Assembly (NCBI GenBank): GCA_030539985.1
Contig: JAUNXD010000014.1
Location: 1 to 16,643, forward strand
Length of the DNA stretch: 16,643 nucleotides
Direction of reading: 5' to 3'
Source of the DNA: Methanobrevibacter sp.
Lineage (GTDB): Archaea > Methanobacteriota > Methanobacteria > Methanobacteriales > Methanobacteriaceae
Shown: positions 7,295 to 14,892 of the stretch, one piece after another
How the letters are laid out: every line of letters begins with the position of its first letter
Position numbering within the stretch: the stretch's first letter is position 1
Position numbers and translations under genes: made by a program
The notes under the pieces: model-generated
What the model was told of the DNA's origin: nothing
What the model saw: the letters and a program-made list of their open reading frames with translations, nothing else
Database searches by the model: none

Positions 7295-9649
7295 TACTTT
7301 AACTGTTTTTTTGACTGTTTTGGTTAGGTATTTTGCAGTATAGGTTACTTTTTTACCAACTTTAAGCTTTTTCAATACTTTCTTCTTAATGGTTGCCTTA
7401 GCAACACCTTTCTTATTGGTTTTTGCTTTGTAGGTTTTACCATTGAATTTAAAGGTGATTGTTTTACCTTTAACTGCTTTGCCATTTATTTTTAAGGTTG
7501 CTTTTAGGACAAGCTTTTTGGCTGATTTTTTAACCTTGACCTTTTTTAAGGTCAGTTTAATGACATCCGCTTTTTTAACAGGAGGTACTGCTTTTGAAAT
7601 TACTGTAAATGTAGCGGTTTTAATGCTGTCATTAAATATACCATCTGATTTCAGGAATGCAGTTGCAGTATAGGTATTTGCTGTTAAGCCTGGAATTGAA
7701 ATGGTTGCTTGACCGTTAACGACATTGACAGTGTAATTTTTATTTGCAACCTGCAATGTGATCTCCCCGGTGAATGAGGCATTGGTTTTAATTATTACAT
7801 TGGCTGCATTGCCCTCTTCAATGTTTGAAACGGTAATTGTTAATTCAGGGTCAATGTTTTTCTCTAAATCAACGAGTAAAGTGCCATTGGCCAAATCAAT
7901 GCGAACATTATTGGACTCAATGTATACATTTATTGAGTGAGGTCCATCTGCAACTTCTTTAATTTTATCATATTTTATATAGTATACTCCATTTTCAGAA
8001 TCAAAACAGTCTTCTAAAGTAGATTCATCAATTTTTATAGGTTCATTTCCATCAATTTTAATTAGGACATAATCTCTTAGAGGAAGATTAATGAATGTGA
8101 TTACAGTATCATTTTCATTTTTAACGATTCCCTGGATTGAAGTTCCACAATATTCTGGTTCGAATGATTTGAAAGTTACAAGGCCGCTAACTTGAGTTTC
8201 GGCTTCATTGCCGTCGAAATATCTCACAGTAACAGTATAATTTCCATTTAATTCCACTTCCATATCTTCAGTGTATATTACAAGAGCTTCTTGTTCAGTA
8301 TCGTATGATATTTGATCAATATCTTTTTCCAAAGTGGCTACGGTATTTCCATTACTATTTATTATTGTTAAATTTATTGTACCGCTAATGCCATATTCAT
8401 AAATATCCTCTTCGTCTAAGCTTATCAAAACAAAAATGTCATTAAATGTGGTATAAATTATTTCATCCTTTTTGGGCAGTTCAATTATAAGTTTAGATGC
8501 CAAATTAACTTTAGCATTTAAATTATGTTCTTTGTAGGTAATTTTTAAATCATGTTTTCCTACACTAAGATTTAATTGCTTGGCGCTTATGAAATAATTT
8601 TCAAAATCATCTTTTTTACATTCACCAATATTAACCTTGAGTGGGGTTTCATTTCCATCAACATAAATCAAAATTTCATCATCTTCACTGGCGGTTGCAT
8701 CAATTGTAATTAAACTTTCATTCTCGTCGATTGTTGTAGGTAAGGGAGTAACGTCGATTGTTACATCGCCCACGGTCATTGTTTGAGGTTCATATAATAC
8801 TAAAATTCCAGGTTCTTCTTCATCATATTGATATATATGTGTTCCATTTTCATTATCAAGGTATTCTTGTATAACGTACTCCCCAGGTTGGTTTATGTTT
8901 AAATCACCTACGAGGATAATATAATGATTGAAATCTTCATCGTCTTCTGGGTCAGCTGTAAAATTAGATAAGTCCTTTTCAAATGCGACTGTATCATTAA
9001 GATAAATTTTAATTTTACCAGTTATGTCTTTTCTAACTATAAACTCAAGTAATTTCTCATCTTGCCAGCCTTCAGTCATGATGATATCCAAATCTCCATA
9101 TTCGACTTCAACATCCTCTTCATCACCAATTTCAGATAATTTTATTGTGGTTTCATCTAAACTAACTTTGTATTTTTTTGTAAAACTGTCAATTGGAACG
9201 TATTTTCCTTCTTTAACTTCGAAGAATTTGAATGAGAGTTCATCACCATCATTAATTTTAGTTAAATTAATATCTTTTAAAAGTATGGAGCCACATAAAT
9301 CTCCATCATCTTCATACCAATGATCCTCATCATTTTCATTAACATCCGAACGTGCAACTACTTCTTCATTATTGAAAATTTGGAAACTGCCATTTGTATT
9401 CAGTGGCAACACTATTGATGCGACTTCATATTCCTCATCATACTCTTCATCGTCAATATCAATGCATATTTCATCTTCATCTGCATCAATATAATATTCA
9501 TCGCTGTCATAATCATCTTCTTCGATGACATCTGCATCATCACTGACTGTCAGGTTGTCTGATGCAACATCATCTGATGCACTAACGGTGCCTATTGCTA
9601 AAACGGCCAATAACAAAAATGTTATTAGCATTATCTTTCGTATTTTCAT
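7286..9649 (-). CDS. Secreted adhesin-like Ig-domain surface protein with Lys-rich C-terminus
   Basis: A 787-aa secreted protein. Seen: a signal peptide (1-24, cleavage after VSA). A strongly acidic stretch follows (25-75: 27 Asp/Glu in 51 residues, no Lys or Arg). Then come several beta-sandwich-like modules at roughly 86-146, 190-265, 300-385 and 505-585, recognisable by lines such as ILIYVDGNE and VLIKIDGNE followed by a G-x-H-x-L/I-x-I/V strand. An Ig-like domain lies at 598-685. The last 95 residues contain 36 Lys and one Asp. There is no membrane anchor, so retention probably depends on the basic domain or on partners. Such proteins are abundant in gut Methanobrevibacter and are called adhesin-like; the ligand is unknown. 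ATG 9649 is chosen because it begins the signal peptide and GGAG lies 10 nt upstream. It has its own terminator. Confidence 0.85.
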   Translation of the reverse strand: MKIRKIMLITFLLLAVLAIGTVSASDDVASDNLTVSDDADVIEEDDYDSDEYYIDADEDEICIDIDDEEYDEEYEVASIVLPLNTNGSFQIFNNEEVVARSDVNENDEDHWYEDDGDLCGSILLKDINLTKINDGDELSFKFFEVKEGKYVPIDSFTKKYKVSLDETTIKLSEIGDEEDVEVEYGDLDIIMTEGWQDEKLLEFIVRKDITGKIKIYLNDTVAFEKDLSNFTADPEDDEDFNHYIILVGDLNINQPGEYVIQEYLDNENGTHIYQYDEEEPGILVLYEPQTMTVGDVTIDVTPLPTTIDENESLITIDATASEDDEILIYVDGNETPLKVNIGECKKDDFENYFISAKQLNLSVGKHDLKITYKEHNLNAKVNLASKLIIELPKKDEIIYTTFNDIFVLISLDEEDIYEYGISGTINLTIINSNGNTVATLEKDIDQISYDTEQEALVIYTEDMEVELNGNYTVTVRYFDGNEAETQVSGLVTFKSFEPEYCGTSIQGIVKNENDTVITFINLPLRDYVLIKIDGNEPIKIDESTLEDCFDSENGVYYIKYDKIKEVADGPHSINVYIESNNVRIDLANGTLLVDLEKNIDPELTITVSNIEEGNAANVIIKTNASFTGEITLQVANKNYTVNVVNGQATISIPGLTANTYTATAFLKSDGIFNDSIKTATFTVISKAVPPVKKADVIKLTLKKVKVKKSAKKLVLKATLKINGKAVKGKTITFKFNGKTYKAKTNKKGVAKATIKKKVLKKLKVGKKVTYTAKYLTKTVKKTVKVKK

Positions 9650-9684
9650 AATCTAACAACTCCAACTTTTCATTTCAAAATTGA

Positions 9685-9700
9685 ATATAATACTATATTT
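9685..9700 (-). promoter_or_regulatory. Candidate TATA region for the intact adhesin-like gene
   Basis: On minus, AAATATAGTATTATATT lies 35-51 nt upstream of the ATG and contains two overlapping TATA-like cores. Either would give a leader of about 12-24 nt that could include GGAG. The choice between them is not resolvable by eye. Confidence 0.35.
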
Positions 9701-9754
9701 CAATGAGGTAATATTTAATTGGTATTGAAATTTAAAAAACAATTTTTATATTAT

Positions 9755-9790
9755 CGTAAAAAAATTACTAAAAAAAGAACAATTGAGGTA
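9755..9790 (-). terminator. U-tract terminator after the interrupted surface-protein gene
   Basis: Immediately after the TAG (9793-9791), the minus strand has two T7 runs (complement of 9770-9776 and 9758-9764) separated by a few bases and no clear stem. This is the usual archaeal U-run termination pattern. Confidence 0.5.
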
Positions 9791-11641
9791 CTAATATTCC
9801 TCATCTTCGTCATCATCTCTTCTTTCATAAAGGAAACTAATAAACAGAAGAATCATTGCTATAATCAGAAATATTAATAATGTGTTTACATTGTCGTCAA
9901 GGTCTATTTTCTTGTTTATCTCATAACTTTTGGATCCGTCCCCATGTCCGCTTCCCTGAGATCCGAAATCTCCGTTAAATCCCTTGCCGTTCAATGACAA
10001 TTTTCCATTGACAGTACCGTTTCCGCTGCCGGTAGCATTGGAATCTCCACTGCCAGTACCTATTCCACCGGTATTGTTCCCCAAACCTTTTCCAGGTTTT
10101 GTGACATTATTTGAAGGCTGTGGGGCTGGTGACTTTGAATGTGAGGATATTCCAAGAGTGGTGGTAAGGGTTTTGGATTTGTATCTTTCATTGCCTTGGA
10201 AATCTATTTTAACATTATATGTGCCGGAATTTAAATTGTCAAATTCAACTGTAAGATGTTTTGTATTCTTGTTCACTGTAAATTTCTTTTGCTGTCCTCC
10301 AGCACTCACAATCAATACGGCATCAGTTTTGGATTTGCCAATATCTATTGTTAGGTCAAGCTTATTTCCTCCACTTTTCTGGTAAGTGATTTTAGGCTCT
10401 TCTTTTTTCACTGTGACCTTCAATTTTAAGGTAACATCATTATATATCTCATTTCCCTTAAGTGTAAATGTTGCAGTGTAAGTTCCGGGATCTATGTCTT
10501 TAAAAAGCATTTCTCTTTTGTTCTTACCTGCACTGTTTTTAACGGTAATTACTTTTTCCTCATCGTCTAGAGTAATGTAGCAAGGTACATTCAAATCTCC
10601 TTTACATTTTGAAAAATCAAGGGTAAAAAGAACATCAAAGTCATCTGAAGTATATTTTTTCTTGAAAACCCGGTTGGCCTTTTTAACTTCAAAAGATATG
10701 GTGTCATAAGTTTCATCTGCCAAATTGATAATTTTCATGGTATAAATTCCAGGTTTAGGCAGCTTTTCGTTTTCAAATTCAAAATTCCACTGAGTATATT
10801 CGTAAACGTTTATCAGATTATCCTCAATGTAGACTATTCCATTTGCATCGCTCACTATGATTCCAACATCCTGTGTGCCTATAGGATTTTCCCAATCCCC
10901 TTCTTCCCAGTCATCTTCGTCCTCTTCCGGTTTATATAAATCCATCTTAACATTGAGCTCGGTATCCTCAAAATAAGTGTAATTTTTCACATTTCGGATA
11001 TGGACGGTCTTTGGCTTTTCGGTAACGATTAGGGAAGTGTTTAACTGATAATAGACTCCATTCGGGTTAAGGGTGGAATCAATCTGGGTGAATTTGAAAT
11101 TCAATACATTGTTTTTGAATGTAACGCCAACATCATATTTGTATAATGCCTTAAACTCAAATCTTAGGCTATGGGTTCCAGTTTGGATGTCCCTTTCATT
11201 TGTCTCCTCAATTGATGTCCTTGCAAAGAATGTCTTGATGTTGGCTGTGTTGCTGTTTGAATAGGAGTCATGGATTTCCACGTCATCGACAAAAACAGTT
11301 AAATTATAAGAATAAGGTAAACCTTCGATTTTAAGGTTTATATCGTTTGTATGAACAATGCTTACGACAGCATTTGAATCGATTGGAATGAACTGTGCAT
11401 TTTTATTGATTATGTTCAGTTTTGTATTTACTATATATTTGTCATTTAAAAAGGCACTGCTTTCCTGTGATTTCAAAAAGTAGAATATCAGGGCATTATT
11501 CTGCCATGCTACTGTAGGATTGAACCGCACATACTTGTCTGAGAATGTGAATTCAAATGAAATGTCATGAAGCCCTTCATTGAAATAATTTCCATCGCCA
11601 TCTTTTGTAGGAATATAACATATATTTTCCCAGGACAACAT
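9791..11641 (-). CDS. C-terminal part of interrupted surface protein (from first ATG after the TAG)
   Basis: The open frame runs from 11659; its first ATG is at 11641, giving 616 aa. Seen: the second half of module 3; module 4 (lines INLKIEGL, VFVDDVEIHDS, GTHSLRFEF); a module with a Trp/Glu/Asp-rich insert around residue 245; two Ig-like domains ending near residue 505; and a linker rich in Gly, Asn and Ser with several Asn-X-Thr sites. A membrane helix (about 586-605) and an acidic tail (ERRDDDEDEE) end it. The helix and tail would anchor the complete protein in the membrane with its repeats outside. On its own this part has no signal peptide and no good ribosome-binding site, so independent translation into a working surface protein is unlikely. 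Confidence 0.6.
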   Translation of the reverse strand: MLSWENICYIPTKDGDGNYFNEGLHDISFEFTFSDKYVRFNPTVAWQNNALIFYFLKSQESSAFLNDKYIVNTKLNIINKNAQFIPIDSNAVVSIVHTNDINLKIEGLPYSYNLTVFVDDVEIHDSYSNSNTANIKTFFARTSIEETNERDIQTGTHSLRFEFKALYKYDVGVTFKNNVLNFKFTQIDSTLNPNGVYYQLNTSLIVTEKPKTVHIRNVKNYTYFEDTELNVKMDLYKPEEDEDDWEEGDWENPIGTQDVGIIVSDANGIVYIEDNLINVYEYTQWNFEFENEKLPKPGIYTMKIINLADETYDTISFEVKKANRVFKKKYTSDDFDVLFTLDFSKCKGDLNVPCYITLDDEEKVITVKNSAGKNKREMLFKDIDPGTYTATFTLKGNEIYNDVTLKLKVTVKKEEPKITYQKSGGNKLDLTIDIGKSKTDAVLIVSAGGQQKKFTVNKNTKHLTVEFDNLNSGTYNVKIDFQGNERYKSKTLTTTLGISSHSKSPAPQPSNNVTKPGKGLGNNTGGIGTGSGDSNATGSGNGTVNGKLSLNGKGFNGDFGSQGSGHGDGSKSYEINKKIDLDDNVNTLLIFLIIAMILLFISFLYERRDDDEDEEY

Positions 11642-11659
11642 AATGGAGTTGTCATAAAC

Positions 11660-11662
11660 CTA
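11660..11662 (-). other. In-frame TAG codon within a repeat module
   Basis: The TAG at 11662-11660 separates two halves of one reading frame. TAG also ends MCM (12773-12771) at the expected C-terminus and ends this same gene at 9793-9791. It therefore behaves as an ordinary stop here, which argues against reassignment to an amino acid. Confidence 0.85.
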
Positions 11663-12637
11663 ATTACCATCAATAAAGACTGAAATGTCTCCTGCTCCAT
11701 CACCTTCGAATCGTATTGGAATGCTTCTTGTGTAGGTTATGTTGATTTGAGGGGCAGTTACATAAATGGGATTTAATTCTGGAATGTCTTTAACGTTTAA
11801 AGTGGCATTTATAATCGTGATGTATCTGTTTGGTGTTTGAACAATTTTGGATTTGGTAAACTTGAAATTAATCATTGAATTTGATGTGTCTGCACTGACA
11901 TTATACTCCGCATATACTTTGTCAGATTCCACCACGCAGACAAGGTTATATGATCCTATTGCCAATTTGGTAGTGTCAATTTCGTCCTCATAAGGATTAT
12001 CATCAATTTCAAATGAATTGAAAAGCACATCATCAAGATAAATGTTCACATTACCTGAACTCAGTCCCCTGAGATTGAATGAAAGCGAATCGGAATGGGT
12101 TATGGTAATGTCTTGTGAATTGAATGTTGCTGTAATCGGGTCCACGCTTTGGATAATGTTAAATTGTGAGTTGAACCTGTAAATGGAATTTTGCGGATTT
12201 TTGCTTGTACGGATTAATTTAAAGTCAAAAACCACACCGGAATCGCTGATGTAGGCTTCAGGTTTGTATACTGATAGGGTGTTGGTGAATTTGAATTCAT
12301 AAACTATATTATGTTTTCCCAGGCCTAAAGGAACTTCTTCATCCTTCATGACGCTTGTTGGAATATCGACTTGGTTATCTTCCACATTGACCAATTCGCC
12401 ATTGACTGTAGAGTTATATCTGTCGATATAAACATTCAAACTCCATGGTTCCTCAACATTGACATTAATAGGGATATAATCGTTTTCTTCAACTACCAAT
12501 GTTCCATCATTATCGTCGATGTCCGAATTATATTCTGTATCTTTCAGCAAATTGTCTGCAGTGCCATTTACATCATCATGGGCACTAACAGCACCTATAA
12601 TTAAAAAGATAAGAACAATCAACAACAATTTCTTCAT
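11660..12637 (-). CDS. N-terminal part of interrupted surface protein (signal peptide to TAG)
   Basis: 325 aa from the ATG at 12637. A longer frame with a GTG at 12688 would add 17 residues ahead of the signal peptide and is disfavoured. Seen: signal peptide 1-19 (MKKLLLIV... ending VSA), an acidic stretch (about 20-52), module 1 (55-165), module 2 (175-285) and the start of module 3 (295-325), where translation stops. If made, this fragment would be secreted but would lack the C-terminal membrane helix and so be released. No Shine-Dalgarno precedes the ATG; a TATA-like stretch centred about 26 nt upstream suggests a leaderless mRNA. Confidence 0.65.
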   Translation of the reverse strand: MKKLLLIVLIFLIIGAVSAHDDVNGTADNLLKDTEYNSDIDDNDGTLVVEENDYIPINVNVEEPWSLNVYIDRYNSTVNGELVNVEDNQVDIPTSVMKDEEVPLGLGKHNIVYEFKFTNTLSVYKPEAYISDSGVVFDFKLIRTSKNPQNSIYRFNSQFNIIQSVDPITATFNSQDITITHSDSLSFNLRGLSSGNVNIYLDDVLFNSFEIDDNPYEDEIDTTKLAIGSYNLVCVVESDKVYAEYNVSADTSNSMINFKFTKSKIVQTPNRYITIINATLNVKDIPELNPIYVTAPQINITYTRSIPIRFEGDGAGDISVFIDGN

Positions 12638-12655
12638 AACAATATTAAGTTTATC

Positions 12656-12670
12656 TTTAATAATAATTAA
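12656..12670 (-). promoter_or_regulatory. Candidate TATA region for the interrupted surface-protein gene
   Basis: On minus, TTAATTATTATTAAAG is centred about 26 nt upstream of the ATG at 12637. There is no ribosome-binding site between it and the ATG, so transcription starting at or next to the start codon is likely. Weak sequence match. Confidence 0.3.
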
Positions 12671-12721
12671 ATTTAATGATGTTGGCACATGTTTGGTTTT
12701 AAAAAGAATGAGTGCATGTCA

Positions 12722-12764
12722 AAATTAAAAAAATGGGTTGAGATAAAATATTAGAAAAATATTT
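12722..12764 (-). terminator. Terminator of the MCM gene: small hairpin plus U-run
   Basis: Downstream of the MCM TAG on minus there is a 7-bp stem (arms 12758-12764 and 12746-12752, loop of 5). A T7 run follows (complement of 12727-12733), then further T-rich sequence. The U-run is the more reliable part. Confidence 0.5.
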
Positions 12765-12770
12765 CCATCT

Positions 12771-14780
12771 CTAGAGTACTCGTCTGAAGTATCCTGTATT
12801 CGGTTCGTAGATTACTCCCTTCTGCTTTAGGTTTCTCACGATTTGCTCGGTTTTATCCTGACTTACTCCATATTTGTCACTCATATTGGTAATTAACACA
12901 TTTAATGGAGCATCTCCGGCAAATTCTTCTTCAAGAAGTTTTATTTCTTCGGTTACCCTTTGGATTTTGTCCCTATCTGATTTAGGGGTTCCACCTTCAA
13001 GAATCTCAATATCGATTTCACCGGTTTCAGGATCAACACCGACATCCTTAAGACAGAACATTGTCAACCTTACGGCCTTCTCTGCATCCTCTTTTTCAAC
13101 CTTATCTTTCAGTTTTACTTTTGCGCTGGCTTCAGCCAAACGGATGATAGCTTCAAGCTGCCTTGCAGTGATAGGGACTGCACTTTGCTCTTCGGGATTG
13201 CTGTTTCTTGTATTGACGTAGAACTCCCTTAAGATTGCATTGGCTTCATCGGTTAATTGAGGATTAACATTTTTACGGGCATATGCAATGTATTTTCTGA
13301 GCAGTTCAGGTTCAATTTCATAATCAACAGTGTTTTCTTTATGTATTTTTAAAATATGGTCTGCTAATTTTGAATCTCCATCTCTGCTAGGTTTATCTTC
13401 AATTACAAAAATTAAATCGAAACGTGAAATAATTGGGGCAGGCAAATCAATTTGCTCTGCAAGCACTTTATACCTGTCAAATCTTCCGAATTTAGGGTTT
13501 GCTGCTGCAAGAACTGAACATCTGGAATTTAATGTAGCCATGATTCCTGCTTTTGCAATACTTACTGTCTGCTGTTCCAGTGCTTCGTGAAGTGCTGAAC
13601 GGTCTTCTGACCTCATCTTGTCCAGTTCGTCAACACATACGTTACCCTGGTCCCCAAGTACCAGTGCACCAGCTTCAAGAGACCATCCACCAAGTTCGTC
13701 CCTTACCGCCGCAGCAGTTAAACCGGCACCACTTGTACCTTTACCACTTGTATAGATACTTCTAGGAGCTAATCTTGAAACGTATTTCAATATTTGAGAT
13801 TTACCGATACCAGGGTCTCCAACGATTAAAATATGGATGTCTCCCCTTAATTTGGTTTCATCTTCAAGCTGTTTTGCAGCTCCACCAAACAGTTGAAGGG
13901 CAATAGCTTCCTTAACTTCCCTGTACCCTCTGATGGATGGTGCAGTTGATTTGACAATTTTATCATAAATATGAGGATCCTGTGATAGTTCAATAATCTT
14001 TTCTTCATCCTCTTCGGAAAGATGCAACTCTTCAAATTCCTGTTCTAAAGGTTCGATGTGGTTTACATAAATGTAATTTTTGAATTTTCCGCTTCTTTCC
14101 TCTCTGAAAGTTTTTAAGGTTCCGGTAATCCTTACCTTATCTCCAGGATTTAGCTCATCAACCAAATCATCTTCCAGAATCATCAGCATCTGTTTAGGTT
14201 CGGTTCCTCCGGACAAATTCTCTAAAGGTTCCTGCATTCTTGCAGTCTGAGTGTCAATGTATTTTGATTCTTCCTGAAGCAGTCTGAAAGATCTTCCACC
14301 ACATTCGCTACACAATGAAGGCTCTATGATGTGATTTCCAGATGTTTGCTCGACCTCATGCAATCTCATACATCCTCTACATTCAAAAACACCGGTTTCA
14401 ATACGTGGTCTGATTTCATCTGTTTTTCTCACAATACCGTCTGCAGCAACAAATGTCCCAATATATTTGCTTAAAAGATCCTTTAAAGCAATGATATTGG
14501 TAAGATTTTCAAAACGAATATTGATGTCAGCATCCTTTACTAACGGGTCAATATTTTTAATTGCAATCTGTGCAGCTTCAATAACTTCCTCAGGCTTTTC
14601 AATCAGTAAATCTGCCAAATCTGGATCGAACATTTCAAGTGACTGATAATTTACTGTAAGTGATCGCTCATCAGGATATTTTTCAAGTATTTTAAATACA
14701 TCATCCTTAAATGATGTTGCAAAAAATTCTTCGAATTTTGCAGTTGATGTTTGTGTTTTATTAGTAGAGTTCATTAACAT
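12771..14780 (-). CDS. mcm: Replicative DNA helicase MCM
   Basis: The homohexameric ATP-driven 3'-5' helicase that unwinds DNA at archaeal replication forks. The 669 aa match the family (mostly 650-700). Seen: N-terminal domain A with FDPDLADLL (51-59); zinc binding by C134/C137 and C157/C160; the OB-fold region; Walker A GDPGIGKS (321-328); Walker B with D384-E385 (VCVDELDKM); sensor 1 N428 (AAANP); arginine finger R453 (SRFD); and a C-terminal winged-helix segment ending YFRRVL. No intein. Two start codons are possible, ATG 14780 and ATG 14774; the second would give 667 aa and fits the upstream TATA spacing slightly better. Neither has a Shine-Dalgarno. The gene diverges from a small membrane-protein gene and ends with TAG before its own terminator. 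Confidence 0.97.
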   Translation of the reverse strand: MLMNSTNKTQTSTAKFEEFFATSFKDDVFKILEKYPDERSLTVNYQSLEMFDPDLADLLIEKPEEVIEAAQIAIKNIDPLVKDADINIRFENLTNIIALKDLLSKYIGTFVAADGIVRKTDEIRPRIETGVFECRGCMRLHEVEQTSGNHIIEPSLCSECGGRSFRLLQEESKYIDTQTARMQEPLENLSGGTEPKQMLMILEDDLVDELNPGDKVRITGTLKTFREERSGKFKNYIYVNHIEPLEQEFEELHLSEEDEEKIIELSQDPHIYDKIVKSTAPSIRGYREVKEAIALQLFGGAAKQLEDETKLRGDIHILIVGDPGIGKSQILKYVSRLAPRSIYTSGKGTSGAGLTAAAVRDELGGWSLEAGALVLGDQGNVCVDELDKMRSEDRSALHEALEQQTVSIAKAGIMATLNSRCSVLAAANPKFGRFDRYKVLAEQIDLPAPIISRFDLIFVIEDKPSRDGDSKLADHILKIHKENTVDYEIEPELLRKYIAYARKNVNPQLTDEANAILREFYVNTRNSNPEEQSAVPITARQLEAIIRLAEASAKVKLKDKVEKEDAEKAVRLTMFCLKDVGVDPETGEIDIEILEGGTPKSDRDKIQRVTEEIKLLEEEFAGDAPLNVLITNMSDKYGVSQDKTEQIVRNLKQKGVIYEPNTGYFRRVL

Positions 14781-14793
14781 AATATTAATTTTT

Positions 14794-14810
14794 CATATTT
14801 AAAAAATATG
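14794..14810. promoter_or_regulatory. Palindrome overlapping the likely MCM TATA box
   Basis: CATATTT (14794-14800), 3-bp spacer, AAATATG (14804-14810): a perfect 7-bp inverted repeat 14-30 nt upstream of the MCM ATG. Read on minus it contains TTTAAATA, a reasonable TATA box whose start site would fall at the MCM start codons. It could be only a TATA region or also an operator; the sequence cannot distinguish these. Confidence 0.4.
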
Positions 14811-14835
14811 TGGTAGAGAGCATTTGATAAGTAAC

Positions 14836-14862
14836 ATTAATATAGTAAAATTAATATAGTAA
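14836..14862 (+). promoter_or_regulatory. Tandem 13-bp direct repeat with TATA cores
   Basis: ATTAATATAGTAA occurs exactly twice, at 14836-14848 and 14850-14862, one base apart. Each copy contains a TATA-like core. The second copy is centred about 37 nt from the ATG at 14893, giving a leader of roughly 13 nt that includes GAGGT. This may be two TATA boxes in tandem or a repeated regulator site for this gene or for divergent MCM. Confidence 0.5.
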
Positions 14863-14892
14863 TAACAAGTAATTTTGTTAATTGAGGTTAAT

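Larger units (their letters stand above)
9791..12637 (-). pseudogene. Cell-surface repeat protein interrupted by one in-frame TAG
   Basis: Read through codon 326, this is a single 948-codon frame. It has a signal peptide, four related modules of about 115-120 residues, a further module, two Ig-like domains, a Gly/Asn/Ser-rich linker, one membrane helix and an acidic tail. The TAG falls inside module 3: before it, IPIRFEGDGAGDISVFIDGN; after it, VYDNS..., then the module's GLHDISFEF strand. The frame is unchanged across the stop and no other lesion exists, so the disruption is a single substitution. The paralogous modules have DDVEIHDS and DDVLFNSF here, so the lost residue was probably Glu, Lys, Gln or Leu (each one base from TAG). 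It may be a recent pseudogene, be suppressed at some level, or be a sequence error. The two halves are also listed. Confidence 0.75.

Noticed and set aside
9984..10385. 133-codon plus-strand frame opposite the surface-protein linker
   Set aside because: It is the complement of the Gly/Asn/Ser-rich linker and Ig-like region, giving a Pro/Leu/Val-rich translation with no motif, promoter or ribosome-binding site.
11660..11662. TAG as a pyrrolysine codon
   Set aside because: TAG ends MCM at its expected C-terminus and also ends this same gene, so it behaves as a normal stop. Pyrrolysine systems are not known to me in Methanobacteriales, and no pyl genes are in the window. A genome search for pylS, pylT and pylBCD would settle it.
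11509..11703. 64-codon minus-strand frame across the adhesin break
   Set aside because: It is in a different frame from both halves, shows no domain-like sequence, and the two real halves are already in the same frame, so no frameshift is needed to join them.
12638..12688. GTG start upstream of the interrupted surface protein
   Set aside because: It would place 17 residues, including charged ones, before the signal peptide; the ATG at 12637 starts a standard signal sequence.
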